Of a stretch of DNA of 64,000 bases, positions 44,087-55,294 are shown piece after piece. The stretch comes from Primulina eburnea (Eukaryota > Streptophyta > Magnoliopsida > Lamiales > Gesneriaceae): positions 20,245,054 to 20,309,053 of the forward strand of contig NC_133101.1 in NCBI RefSeq assembly GCF_022965805.1, given 5' to 3'. The translations under genes and the position numbers were made by a program. The notes under the pieces are model-generated. The model did not search any database and had not been told where the DNA came from. It saw only the letters and a list, made by a program, of their open reading frames with translations. The first letter of the stretch is position 1. Each line of letters begins with the position of its first letter.

Positions 44087-47000
44087 TGTAAAGGCCCGTA
44101 TTTCGTATTCATAATTTTTCGGAATTATAAAAATTTTTTCTAAATAAATAAATAACTTGCCCAATTTATAAAATAAACATGTAAATAATTTTAACTTTAA
44201 AATAACAGCGGAAGTCAACATTGTATTTAAAACAGCAATTTAAAAATAATCCTACATGTTAAAATTGAGTTTGAATGATAAAATGTGCATAAACTAAATC
44301 ATGAGGTCCTCGGGTTTACTACTGCTGCCACAAGATAGCTCACTGGTCTCCGCCCGCAGTCTCGGTCTCATCAATACCTACAACAATCAAGTCTAGTGAG
44401 TCTAAAGACTCAACATGTATATATCGTGAATAACAAGTAAATATATCATAAAATCGCATGCAACGTAAAAATAAAGTATCGTAAAGAGCGTGGTGAAAAT
44501 CGTATCATGAATAATTATATCTACGTGCATATCTGAAAATCATACGTAAAAGCTTTACTCAATAGAGCTCCGTCATAACATATCATAATTTTTCTGATAA
44601 AGATAATATTTTTAAGCTAGTGGCCCATAACATAACGTAAGCGCCTGATCAGACTAAACCACAGTATACTGGGCGGTAGAGATCAATCACAGCCCTTGGA
44701 CTGGATGTCCGAACCCATATATAATCATAAACCGGTCGTAAGTCACCGGGCGGAGAGGTCCTCGGTTGCGCCTACCGACTTCCAAACCTATAAGCATAAG
44801 GTGGCCACAAAACATATAGCATATATCTAAAAAATAAACATTTTATATTTTTATGCACGTAATATCATTATAACCTTATTTTTACCTGATGAGTTGAATC
44901 GTTTCCAGGCTTGCTGCGACTTAATTCTAATATGTGACACATGCAATAAATCTTAACTTGACAAAAACTTAACAATAGAACCAAAAACGAGACGATTCGG
45001 ACCAACAACTTGATTTTTAACCATGGCTTCGTACCAACCCGAACCAACGTTTAACCATGATTAAAAATACCCCAAACATACTGAAAAATATGCATAATAA
45101 CTGTAAAACACGAAAATAGGTGAAAGGAATCCAAAAACATAAAACACTCTTTCGAGAGTCATTTTGGCACCTTTAACCGTAAATTCTCGTACGACCTCTA
45201 AACTCGGCCAAATCACAAACGGCCAAAACCATGACTTTCCTAACTCATTAAGGTAGTGTCCAGTCCAAGCTCACGGCCTAAAAGCCAACCAAGAACTCAA
45301 ACCACCAAGAAAACCGCATCCTAAAGTTGCTATCAAGAACAGAAAATTACAGCGGTTGCTGTTGTGTGTGCGTGAGGTATATCTCTGAAATAATTTGACA
45401 TTGGCTTGAGCCACCACTCGAAGACTCTTGCCAAAATCCTAAGGAATGACTGGGACCATGGCTAAGGGCTAAAAGCCAACCACAAACCAAGCCATTACCT
45501 AAGACAACCGAAGGTATCAACCGAGTGCACCAAATTTGTGCAGTGAAATGTATTGAGTTGATTTACTATCGTGGGTCGTTCTAGTGGCCATTTCATCGAC
45601 CATGGCTCGATCTAGACATGATGGAGTGTTGTATTAACCATGGCTACAGGCTAGGAGCCAACCATAATCCACACAACATCCAAAAACCGAAAGGGCATAT
45701 ACAAAGAATTTGAAGAAACCGAAATGCATTTGTGTTGTTGTTGTGAAATTCTGATGGATCCGTGTACCAAGCTTGGAAAGGACACCTTGGTCACGTCCTA
45801 GACATGTTAAGGGAGTGTTCTAACCGTGGCTACAGTCCCTAGGACAGCCAAGATTCGAACATCCCTCAAACAACTCAACGACAGAAAATTGTGACTCGTT
45901 TCTGCAGCTTATGTAAAGTTGCTTTCATTGCTTCGTTCTTGAGCGTATGGACTGAAACAACTGACCCAAAAACACCCTAAAACATTCTAAATTTTTCCTA
46001 GAAGCAGCCATGTGTTCCTGGAACCGAGCAACTCCATGAAAGCAACAAAACACACCCAAACCGTGACATTTAAAACAAAGAAGCAGAGAACTTTTGTGCA
46101 GATTTTTGCTTAGACATTTGCTGTCATTTTCGTGATATTGTTTGAATCATGCATATATAATGGTTTAAAAATATCGATAGGACTTGATTGAAGAGAAAAG
46201 AAACAATATATACATGTCTGGAATTTGTTTTGAAGAAAACAAATCAAAACGACAATACGACGCGACGGAACCGAGTTGGATTTCCTTCTTTGTTTTTCGG
46301 CTATTGCTACACGATTCTATCTGGTATTTTTCTGAGGTATTTCGAAGGTGATGGTGATGGAATGCTAGGTATTGAAGGTGAATGTTACAAGGGGATGTTA
46401 AATGGGTCTTGAATTGTAGTTAGTGGAGAGTTACAAGTCAAGAATTTGAATGGGTTTGAATGGTTTCCTTCACTCCTTATTTCCGTTGGTTTTGCTCTTA
46501 TTCTTGCTGCTACTCACAATTTCAGTAGTTTATTTCTGATATTGTTCAAAGGTAAAAATGTGGGTTTGTTAGACAATAAAGGGGAGTTTATAAGGTGCCA
46601 TAACATACATAAAAATGAGAGTTACAAGTGAAGCTTTGAATGAGAATTTGAAATGCCTCATTCCTTAGCTGACCGAGTTTTTTGCTCTTATTCTTATTGC
46701 TGGATATTAACGTTGGTATGTTAGGTAATAAGTTGAGGATTATTGTGGTTTACTATAATATTCGAATTACTGATACTTTGTGAATTAAAATGGGAAGGTG
46801 ACTTCAACTTAATGACCATTCAGGTGGCTTGAATGAATTTACTACACTTTTGAATTGTCTTGACCAAATATTATTAATACTTCTTGCATGGTATTGCATG
46901 TTTTAAAATTTAATTATTTAAAATTTCTTGAATATATATTATACCTAGATTAATTCATCCTCATTTATTTACACATTTTAATTTAGACTTTAATTAAATA

Positions 47001-47336
47001 TGGCATCCAAAAGAATTTATTTAATGACTCAGCTCTAAATAATTTAATAAATCCTAAAACATTATTTTTTTTTTAAATTAAATTATTCCTTGACTTAAAT
47101 AAAATTTATGAATATTTTCTTATTATTAATCTTATATTAAATCTCTAAACTCCGGTCCGACCTCTCGTATTTATCTTGAAAAGATAAATCTAAACATCTC
47201 TCTTTAAAATAAATAATCATGACTTAAAATTATTAAAATAAATCAAACACTTCATATTTATATAAAATATTCATTTTTAATTTAAATAGTAGCAATTATG
47301 CATGGCTTATGCGTAATCTGATTTTCGGGTTCTACA
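44087..47336 (-). repeat. Right LTR of array (3250 bp)
   Basis: Starts TGTAAAGGCCCG and ends CGGGTTCTACA. It matches the left LTR better than the middle LTR at most variable sites I compared. The flanking bases are GTATT (47337-47341), with no visible partner on the left side of the array. Confidence 0.95.
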
Positions 47337-50285
47337 GTATTAGGAGATAGATCCATCTAGAAAAAACCATAGTAATGGGCGCCGGGGACACCGGCGACAC
47401 TCTCACCAGTCAACTGGGCCTTGGCCAACGTATTAACATATTCGTATTTGTATTCGTATCCGTAACCAAGGAAACACGATCGTCGGGCTCCCATTGGGAC
47501 AATAACCATATCAACGTATTTAGTCACAATCCCTTCACGTCCTTCAACATGTCGTATTTCCATAACTTAATAAAACACATGCGTATAATATCATTTTATT
47601 TTGAAACCAAACATGCAACATATATTTTAAATGTCCAAATTAAAACATAAAAATTTATGAACATTTAAAAAAATCATAATTTAAGATATAAAAATTCATA
47701 AAAATGTGAAATAATCATATTAGCATATAAAACAACAATTAGAGCAATGCCATGACGTTTACTAATTTTTTTTACTGTAAAAAAGACCGTTTTACCACTG
47801 GACGTACAATTTAACGTTTTTTGACATTTTCTTAATTCCGTTGACTCTAACATGTCCCTAATAATTATTTAAGCTTAAATTAAAATTCTCATAATTTTTT
47901 TAGCTTAAAGACTAGGATTTTTAATTAATTCGTAATTAGTCGTTTTGAAGGTGTTTTAATCCCGAAAAATCCCAAACTTTAATATAAAATCCCTAAATAC
48001 AAAACTTAGTTTTTTTATATTATTTTCCCTCATGCACCATGACTCGACCCCCGTCAGCTGTGTTTGGATTTATTTTAGCTTTAAAAACCCTAATTTGACT
48101 TATAGAAGTCCCACTAGAGCCATGTCCCGATTTTCTCGAGCCACCCTCAAACCATGTTGGTCCAGACCCTGACCAACCCCTTAGGACACCCTCTTGAACC
48201 CTTGGAACCCACGGACCAAGCCCCTAGACTCGAACCAATGCCCCCCAAGCCAACCATGTGCTGGCTGAGAACCCCTATGGTGCAAGGACTCTACTCTTTG
48301 ATGCTTAGGACCCTAGCCGACCAAGCCACCCCTGAACCATCATGTTGTGCACTCACCTAGGACCCTAAGGTCACACCCTAGCCCAGCCCGAAGTCCCTCG
48401 ATCGAGCAACGATCCCTGCACAAGTGTTTGAACCTGCGCACGACTTGTGGCACTTCTCGGGTAGGTGTCCTTGATGGATAGGACTCCTCCCAGTATCGTG
48501 TGATGATTAAATCCTGAATAAATTCAAAACTCATTATTTTGATCCCAAATTTTAAACATAGCATTTTTAAGATTTATTATACCCTTCCAAGTCATGAGCC
48601 ACACCCGTGGACCCATGGATTCAATTTTTCTTTTTTAATTTTTGTTTTTGACCCTTTATCGAACAGACCGAGCCATCTTCCAATTTACTCAAGCCACGCC
48701 CAAGCCACCTCAAGCCAAACCCTAGACAACCCACCTAGGGACCCTATTGACCAAGCCCAGCCCATTAACCAGCCCTTTGAACCAAGTTACAACACCTAAA
48801 CTTTGGACCGATTGCATGCTTGTGTGCGTGTGTTAGTGTCCTAGGTGTATTAGGTTTCCTTGTCAACTAGGACACCTCCAACCCTTAACCACTTGACCCC
48901 TCATGACACTAACCCTCCCTGGACCACGCCCATACCAAGCCCAGACCAACCCAACCCCTGGACTCTGCGCACGAGCCACCTGAATCAGAAGACACAAGCT
49001 GCGTGCTTGTGCTTCTTCATGCCTACTCCAACCAGCGGCCAGCCTAGCCACTCCAGCCCCTGGCTCGACCCCTGCCCGTCATCCTAGGACCCTGAGGGAC
49101 CACCTAGCTCAAGGAGTCCCTACTGCATGGGACACCTCCAAAGCTGCACTGGATAGGACCCTTCCTGACCCTGACCCTGACCCACGTCCAGCACGAGCCC
49201 TCCTCGAGACCTGGTCGCACCCCTATGCCCCATGCATAAGAATGAGTCCCTTGAACCCAACAACCACACACCTTTGTTAAAAAACTCACGACCCCTTATT
49301 TTTCCTTATATCCTAATGTTTCCAACTTGTATTGTTCATGTTGCAGCATGCTTGTGCGTCCTTCTAGCCTTTTGAAATTGTGTAAAACAATCTCATATTA
49401 CTTTCTAATGATGGCAGCCCCTTAGGTACATGAATTTCATGTTTTTTGGATCAACAACATGCTTTGAAAATTCAGCTTTGATGCATAAACGAATTTATTT
49501 GAAAGCTTTACTTTTTTTTCATGCAAAACATAATAAAACAAATACTACGGTGTGATATATGTTTGAAAGAAAGAATATTGCGTGCCTTTCCATATTTTAC
49601 GCACGAAAAACCGTTGACGATTGCGAAGAACGGCAGCACAAAGATGATGGCTTGAACCCTTGCAACTCTCAAATTTTCCTTGAAAATAAGATGTGTGTGC
49701 CATGTGAATTTGAGAAGAAGGAGTTTGGATGGCACAAGGAAGTGGCTTGAAACATATGGGGTTTGGGGTGGGGTTTTAACATATTTTATAGTTAATAATT
49801 CCTTCATTAAGCTTAAGCCCCCAAATTAGACCCATTAGTGCTTGGTTAGAATTTAATTAAAATCTTAAAATAGTTTTGTTAAAGTAAGTTTGTGAATTTA
49901 TTAGTCGGGTTGCCAAAAAATTCGTATTTTTTTTGAAAAACCAACACCGATAAAATTTACGTCCCGACGTATAAAATCATCTCAAAATTCCTTATTTTCA
50001 AAAATATGAAAAACCATCAACCATATTTTAAACAATTAAAAATAATTATTTAATAAAAACATTTTTATGTTTTTCAGCCCTCGGTCTCCGTTCCCTCGAT
50101 CGTAACTTGAATATCCACTAAAAATATAATTTTATGCATAATGACAATTAAATCCTATTTAAAATATAATCATGCATGTCACATAATCAATTAAGCAATT
50201 AAATCAATTAATTACTTTATTTTCATATTTCTTAGATTTGCATGCATGTGGTTTGCGTGGACATTCGAATTTTCGGGGCGTTACA
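47337..50285 (-). repeat. Diverged LTR-like sequence, probable degraded solo LTR
   Basis: The right end reads CGGGGCGTTACA, i.e. on the minus strand TGTAACGCCCCG, an LTR start related to that of element C. AGGAG follows (50286-50290), and AGGAG also occurs at 47342-47346, a candidate target duplication. The left end lacks TG, so the boundary is unsure. The interior has long runs of ACCAAGCCC/CCTAGGACCC-type words (48100-49300) like those in neighbouring gypsy LTRs. Frames at 47357-47650, 48154-48360 and 48860-49087 show no domain. It interrupts element C gag. Confidence 0.65.
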
Positions 50286-50931
50286 AGGAGTCAACTTGGC
50301 GACTCTTACTTGGGAGAACTTCAAGAGGGTGTTCTACGAAAAATATTTCACATCTGAAGTCCGTTCTAGGCTTAAGAGAGAGTTTATTAGTCTCCGTCAG
50401 GGGGATTTGTCTGTGGCATAGTTTGTGCAGAAGTTTGATAGCGGCTGTCATTTTGTACCCTTGATTGCAAATGATGCGGCAGAGAAACTACAACACTTTA
50501 ATGATGGTTTGAGGCCCACAATCCACCGAGATGTGATGATTATTGATCCTACTGATTATACTACTGTCGTTACCAGAGAATTTATAGCCGAGCAGTCACT
50601 CAAAGACATCGATTGAGAGATGCAGCGCAAGAAGAATCGAGCTCAGCAAGTCAATCAGCATAATAAGAAACTGTTTGGGTCCACCTAAGCGACCGGGACA
50701 GCCAAATCCACAAGAAACACCACCCAAAGAGAATGTCCCGAAGACTACTGAAAAACCACAGTGCAAGGAGTGCAATCGACATCATTATGGCAAGTGCATG
50801 TGGGGCACCTACAAGTGCTTCAAGTGAGGGGCACAATGCTGGAGATTGCCCAAAGCTTAAGCAACCTACGACTGGAAGGGCATATCTGATGCATGTTGAG
50901 CAAGCAGAGCCAGACACTACGCTTATTATAG
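50286..50931 (+). pseudogene. Element C: gag C-terminal half and zinc knuckle
   Basis: The frame enters at GVNLATLTWENFKRVFYEKYF, then SEVRSRLKREFISLRQGDLSVA (stop), FVQKFDSGCHFVPLIAND and FIAEQSLKDID (stop). After a frameshift come CKECNRHHYGKC and the zinc-knuckle remnant CFK...NAGDCPKLKQP. The tail GRAYLMHVEQAEPDTTLIIG ends in the first base of a Gly codon at 50931, where the intron begins. It parallels array gag closely (ETMLMTG versus DTTLIIG). Confidence 0.88.
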
Positions 50932-51308
50932 GTACTCCGACTAGTCAAGCATTTTATACTATCTAATTTCTTGAAATATTAAGCATGGATGCTAGAATCG
51001 AACTAAGATGCATGGAACTTGACGAAATAGAACTGCATGTTTAAAACTCTAGGGTTTAAAGGATTTAAACCTAGCCAACATTAATTGTTTGGATCAAATT
51101 GTAGAAGAATGAACTTTAAGGAGCTAAATGGGAATTTTCAAAAATGTTAAAGGAATTAGCTATGCAATTCGAAATTTCTAAGGGAACTTAGTGCAACTTT
51201 TGAAAACTTGAAGGTTAATGAGCTAATAGGGAAATTTGAAGGACCTATATTATAGGAAAATTTCTAAAACTTTAGAGCCCTAATCAAGATTAATTTGAAT
51301 ATTACCAG
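50932..51308 (+). other. Intron at gag-protease junction, element C
   Basis: Begins GTACTCCGAC after ...CTTATTATAG and ends ...GAATATTACCAG before GACGAATC. It is 377 bases, AT-rich, with multiple stops. Splicing would join the Gly codon in phase 1 and lead into RILLA...YALLDS, 13 residues before the protease D-S motif. The position and phase are the same as in array copies A and B, although the intron is longer and not obviously similar in sequence. Confidence 0.8.
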
Positions 51309-51914
51309 GACGAATCTTGTTAGCGTGATTAGCTACGTACGCTCTATTAGACTCCAGAGCTACTCATTATTTCATCTCTGAATCCTTCGTGAAATAATTA
51401 AAAGTTTTACCTGAGGATGTAGAGTCTAAATTCAAAGTTACAGTGCCTTCGGATGAGCATATGGTTTCTAGTAGCATGGTTAAGGATGTGGAGCTTAAGT
51501 TGTAGAAGAATATCATTCTATCGGATCTTATTGTACTACCATTACCCAAGTTTGACATTATTTTGGGCATGGTTTGGCTCACACGGAATAGGGCTTTTAT
51601 TGATTTTCGATGGAAGACAGTATCTATTAGACCGCGTGATGGGAAAGAATTCATATTCGAGGCTGCGCACAACAATAACATGCCGCATATTATTTCATGT
51701 CTGTGTGCGAAGAATCTTATCCAGAAGGGTTGCCAAGGTTTTATTGCTAGTATTATATCTGCACCCGACACCGATAGTCGATCTATTGAGGATCTGGAGG
51801 TAGTTAAGGATTTTTCGGACGTCTTTCCCAATGATGTTTTTGGCATTCCGCGCGAAAGAGAAGTGGAATTTGTTATTGAGTTGATTTTTGGTACATTGCC
51901 TATCTCTAAGGCAC
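51309..51914 (+). pseudogene. Element C: aspartic protease
   Basis: After the intron the frame reads RILLA, a stop, then LATYALLDSRATHYFISESF (active-site Gly changed to Arg: D-S-R). LIVLPLPKFDIILGMVWL (the usual D before L replaced by V), IDFRWKTVSIRPRDGKEFIFE and the linker VVKDFSDVFPNDVFGIPREREVEFVIEL follow, with a few stops (51309-51914). The frame 51563-51934 covers the second half. It breaks off at the CACTA insertion at 51915; the codons continue directly at 53107-53110 once the duplication is counted once. Confidence 0.9.
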
Positions 51915-53106
51915 CACTACAAGAAAAACACTAAACGACAACAGATAAAAACTGTTGTTGTAACTGAGGGTGTTGTTGAAATTCCGTTGAACGAAAACGG
52001 TTAAAAACTGTTGTTGTAGCTCAATTTGCGACGGTTTTTAAAAACCAGTCGCTAATTCATTGGCTACGATTTTTCATAATCCGTCACTAAAGTTAGCGAC
52101 GAAAATCAACCCAAATCAGCGACGGTTTTATAAACCATCGCTCATATTAGCGACGGTTGCCCATCATATCTGTCGCTAATTTTTAGCGACGGGTTTTTAA
52201 TGATGTCCGTCGCTAATATTTTTTTAAAAAAAATTGCTTTTAATAATTTAATAAATCTAAAAAAAATACTTATAATCTTACTATGCTAACAATATTCATG
52301 ATCTTAAGTAACACTCAAAAATTTTAAAAAAAATTAAAGCGAAAATATTTATTCTTAATCGAAACTAAAATCGTGTAAGAGAGAAAAATTTTAAGTGTGG
52401 TGAAGTGGTGTGAGAAAATGGATTGAGTATGCTGATAAGTTGGGCCACATTTTAAGTGTTCATGATTTCATTTAACTGTCGCAAATTTGAAAACTCACGC
52501 TCATTTTAGCGACAGCTTTTATTAAACTGTCGCTAATTTAAATTTAGCGACGGTTTTTATTACAACCGTTGCTATAATTAGCGACGGTGTTTCTATAACT
52601 GTTGCTAAATTAGCAACGGTTTGGTAAAACCGTCGCTAAATTTAAACATGCGATGGTTATATTTAGCGGCAGAGTAAAAACCGTCGCTAACTTTCGCGAG
52701 GGCTTTAATTAAAACGTCACAAAATTTAATTTAACTACGATTTTAGCAAAAACCGTCGCTAATTATAGCAACAGTTAAAAAAAACCGTTGTCGTTTGTCC
52801 AAAAAACACGCTAATCGACAACGGTTTTCAAAAATCGTTGTCGATTGTCCAAAAAAACACACCAAAAGACAACGGTTCATAGAACCATTGCCTTTTGGCA
52901 AAAAAAAAAAAACGCTGAAAGACAACGGTTTTTAGAAAACCATTGTCGTTGACCCTCTAAAAGACAACGGTTTTTACAAAACTGTTGTCAAAACTCACCT
53001 ATGACAACGGTTTTCACTAAAACCGTTGTTAAAAACTACACGACAATGGTTTTTCACAAAAACCGTTGTCGTAGGTGCGTTGTCGTTGGCCGTTTTTCTT
53101 GTAGTG
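51915..53106. mobile_element. Non-autonomous CACTA element (1192 bp)
   Basis: Inverted termini CACTACAAGAAAAA (51915) and TTTTTCTTGTAGTG (ending 53106) with a 3-bp duplication CAC (51912-51914 and 53107-53109) identify a CACTA (En/Spm) element. The interior is non-coding and built almost wholly from two motif sets in both orientations. ACAACGGTTTTT-type units are in the outer parts (51935-52020, 52760-53090), and AGCGACGGTTTT-type units are in the inner parts (52025-52220, 52480-52700). These resemble the subterminal repeats that bind CACTA transposition proteins. Frames at 52743-52925 and 53001-53222 are artefacts. Confidence 0.95.
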
Positions 53107-53659
53107 CACCATATCGATTAGCACCCGCTGAAATGAAGGAATTAAAGGACCAACTTCAAGAGCTTTTGGACAAAGTATTTATTCGTCCTAGTCTCTCCTA
53201 TGAGATTGTGCATCGACTATAGAGAGCTGAATAGAGTGACAGTGAAGAAGAAGTATCTATTGCCGCGAATCGAGGATTTATTTGATCAATTGCATGGAGC
53301 TTTGGTATTTTCAAAGATTGATCTTAGGTCCGGCTATCATCAGTTGAGGGTTAAGGATTTGGATGTGCATAAGACGGCATTCAGGACACACTATGGACAT
53401 TATGAGTTTTTAGTAATGCCCATCGATCTTCATGGGTCTCATGAATAGTGTATTTCAGCCGTATCTCAATCAATTTATTATTGTGTTTATCGACGACATC
53501 TTGATCTATTCTAAGAGTTGAGAGGAGCATGATCAGCATTTGATGACTAATTTGCAAGTATTGCGAGAGCGGAAATTATTTGCGAAATTCAACAAGCGCG
53601 AGTTTTGGTTGGAGAGGGTAGCATTTTTGGGCGACATTGTGTTGAAAGAGGGGGTAGAG
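53107..53659 (+). pseudogene. Element C: reverse transcriptase
   Basis: The frame resumes with [26 protein letters not shown], then loses the [16 protein letters not shown] region by deletion (near 53197). It continues [38 protein letters not shown] and YEFLVMP, then has a second deletion in place of FGLTNAP (near 53420). The active site [11 protein letters not shown] is in another frame (about 53480-53520). FAKFNKREFWLERVAFLGDIV ends at the SINE-like insertion. It is clearly dead. Confidence 0.9.
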
Positions 53660-53905
53660 CTACTAGCCCAACTGGTACCAACAGTTTAAGAATCTAGGTA
53701 CTTATGCCTGGAGGTCGTGGGTTCAAGTGTTGGACGAGGCGAAATAACCCACTTTCCAGGAGTAGGATATTTTATGATTGGCGGTGCATGGGCATGGGCC
53801 AAGGCTCATGCTGGACCATACTAACGACCCATGACAAGTAGTGGTGCATGGTTATGGGCCGAGGCCCATGGTAGTTCAATCTAATGGCCCATGATCATTA
53901 CAATT
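53660..53905 (+). mobile_element. tRNA-derived SINE-like insertion in RT
   Basis: The sequence does not fit RT coding. It has a pol III A-box-like TAGCCCAACTGG (53664-53675) and a B-box-like GGTTCAAGTGT (53720-53730), 44 bases apart, near its 5' end, the layout of plant tRNA-derived SINEs. The body has two copies of a roughly 60-base unit starting GGTGCATGG (about 53782 and 53843) containing TGGGCC-AGGC-CATG. Coding resumes at about 53905 (KFIKGS). About 30 codons of RT are missing at the site, so the insertion also involved a deletion. Ends are approximate. Confidence 0.55.
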
Positions 53906-54400
53906 ATCACAAGTTCATCAAGGGTAGTATGCTTGACGTCATTGACTAAGAAGAATGTGAAATTTGTATGGGGGGCCGGAATGTCAAAAGAGCTTTGATC
54001 AGTTGAAGCGAGCGCTCACTACCGCACCAGTTCTAGCGATGCCATAAGGGCAAGGGGATTATGTGCTATACAGTGATACTTCAAAGATAGGATTGGGCAC
54101 AATTCTTATGCAGCATGAGAGGGTCATAGTGTATGCGTCTAGACAGTTGCAAATTCATTAAAAGAATTATTAGACGCATGATCTTGAGTTAGCAGCAGCC
54201 GTATTTGTGCTAAATATTTGAAGGCACTAATTATATGGTGAGAAATGAAAAATCTACACGGATCATAAAATCCTCAAATATTTCTTGACCCAAAAGGATT
54301 TGAATTTGAGACAGTGACGGTGACTAGAGCTTGTTAAGGACTACGAATGTGACATTAGGTACCATCCTAGCAAAGCTAATGTACTTGCGGAAGCTTTGAG
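53906..54400 (+). pseudogene. Element C: RNase H
   Basis: In broken frames the plus strand reads [95 protein letters not shown] and LELVKDYECDIRYHPSKANVLAEALSRKGS. These contain the RNase H D, E and D residues. At least six in-frame stops and two frameshifts are present. Confidence 0.88.
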
Positions 54401-55294
54401 TAGAAAGGGGTCAGTCTTGGCACATTTATCAATACAACGACATATGCAAGTGGAAATTCAGTGGTTTGATCATGAGGTTTATACTATGGTTAAAGCCCCT
54501 AATCTCCCTACTTTGACAGTACAGTCTAATCTAAAGATAGGATTTGAGCCGGACAGTCTAGTGATGAGCAATTGCAGAAATGGAGATAGCGAGCTGAGTC
54601 GAAGGGCAGTATGTTATATACAGTCGAGGATGGCATTGTTAGGTACCGTGGTCGATTATGGGTTCCTGGTGGAGATTCACTTAGAGTTCACATCATTACA
54701 GAGGCTCACAGTACCCCTTATTCGGTACACCCCAGGAGCACAAATATGTACAAGGATTTGGAAGTCTTATATTGGTGGTCGGGGATGAAACAAGATGTTA
54801 TGAGATTTGTATCTGAGTTCTTGACGTGTCAACAAGTGAAAGAAGAGTATCAGAGACCCGCAAACATGCTTTGAACACTTCCCATTCCCGAGTGGAAGTG
54901 GGAGAACATTACTATGGATTTCATGGTAGGTTTGCCGAGGACAGTGAAATGATACAATGCGATATGGGTTATAGTGGATCTTCTTACTAAGTCAGCACAT
55001 TTCTTACCAGTTAAGACGGCGTTCTCCATGACGCAGTATGCAGAGTTATATATTCGAGATATAGTTAGAATTCATGAGATTCCAGTGTCTATAGTGTCTG
55101 AGAGAGACACATGCTTCACATCGTTTTTTTGGAAGAGTCTACATGCAACATTGGGGACTAAGCCACTGTTCAGTACCACATTTCATCCTCAGACAGACGG
55201 TCAGTCTGAGAGAGTTGTACAGATTTTAGAAGATCTACTCCGAGCTTGTGTGATTGATTTTCAAGGCAGTTGGGAACCGACTACCTCTAGTTGA
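54396..55294 (+). pseudogene. Element C: integrase
   Basis: The frame 54611-54874 contains the zinc-finger domain (EAHSTPYSVHPRSTNMYKDLEVLYWW...EFLTCQQV). The core follows: WENITMDFMVGLPRTV, a stop, [19 protein letters not shown]. In the frame 54974-55294 come IVSERDTCFTSFFW and [24 protein letters not shown]. The second catalytic Asp (IVSDRD) has become Glu. Upstream, 54396-54788 has the RNase H-integrase linker in a shifted frame. Confidence 0.92.

Larger units (their letters stand above)
25029..47336 (-). mobile_element. Tandem gypsy array: LTR-A-LTR-B-LTR
   Basis: Three homologous LTRs (25029-27963, 35924-39181, 44087-47336) alternate with two complete interiors, A (27964-35923) and B (39182-44086), all on the minus strand and sharing the middle LTR. 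Both interiors have Tekay-like gag, protease, RT, RNase H, integrase and chromodomain. Such arrays usually come from recombination between LTRs. The outer LTRs share variants that the middle one lacks. No matching flanking duplication is visible (TCGAA on the left, GTATT on the right), and the left LTR is truncated. Confidence 0.93.

Noticed and set aside
47357..47650. 91-codon frame beginning MGAGDTGDT and a 68-codon minus frame with Tyr/Glu repeats
   Set aside because: They stem from a short TTCGTATTTGTATTCGTATCC-like repeat inside LTR-like sequence; no family is recognised.
48154..49289. Pro/Thr-rich frames as possible host genes
   Set aside because: They lie in LTR-like sequence full of ACCAAGCCC and CCTAGGACC words shared with other LTRs; no start context or domain supports them.
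53664..53730. Functional tRNA gene
   Set aside because: A- and B-box-like words are present, but the sequence does not fold into a cloverleaf by eye and is embedded in a longer repeat; a SINE is the better reading.
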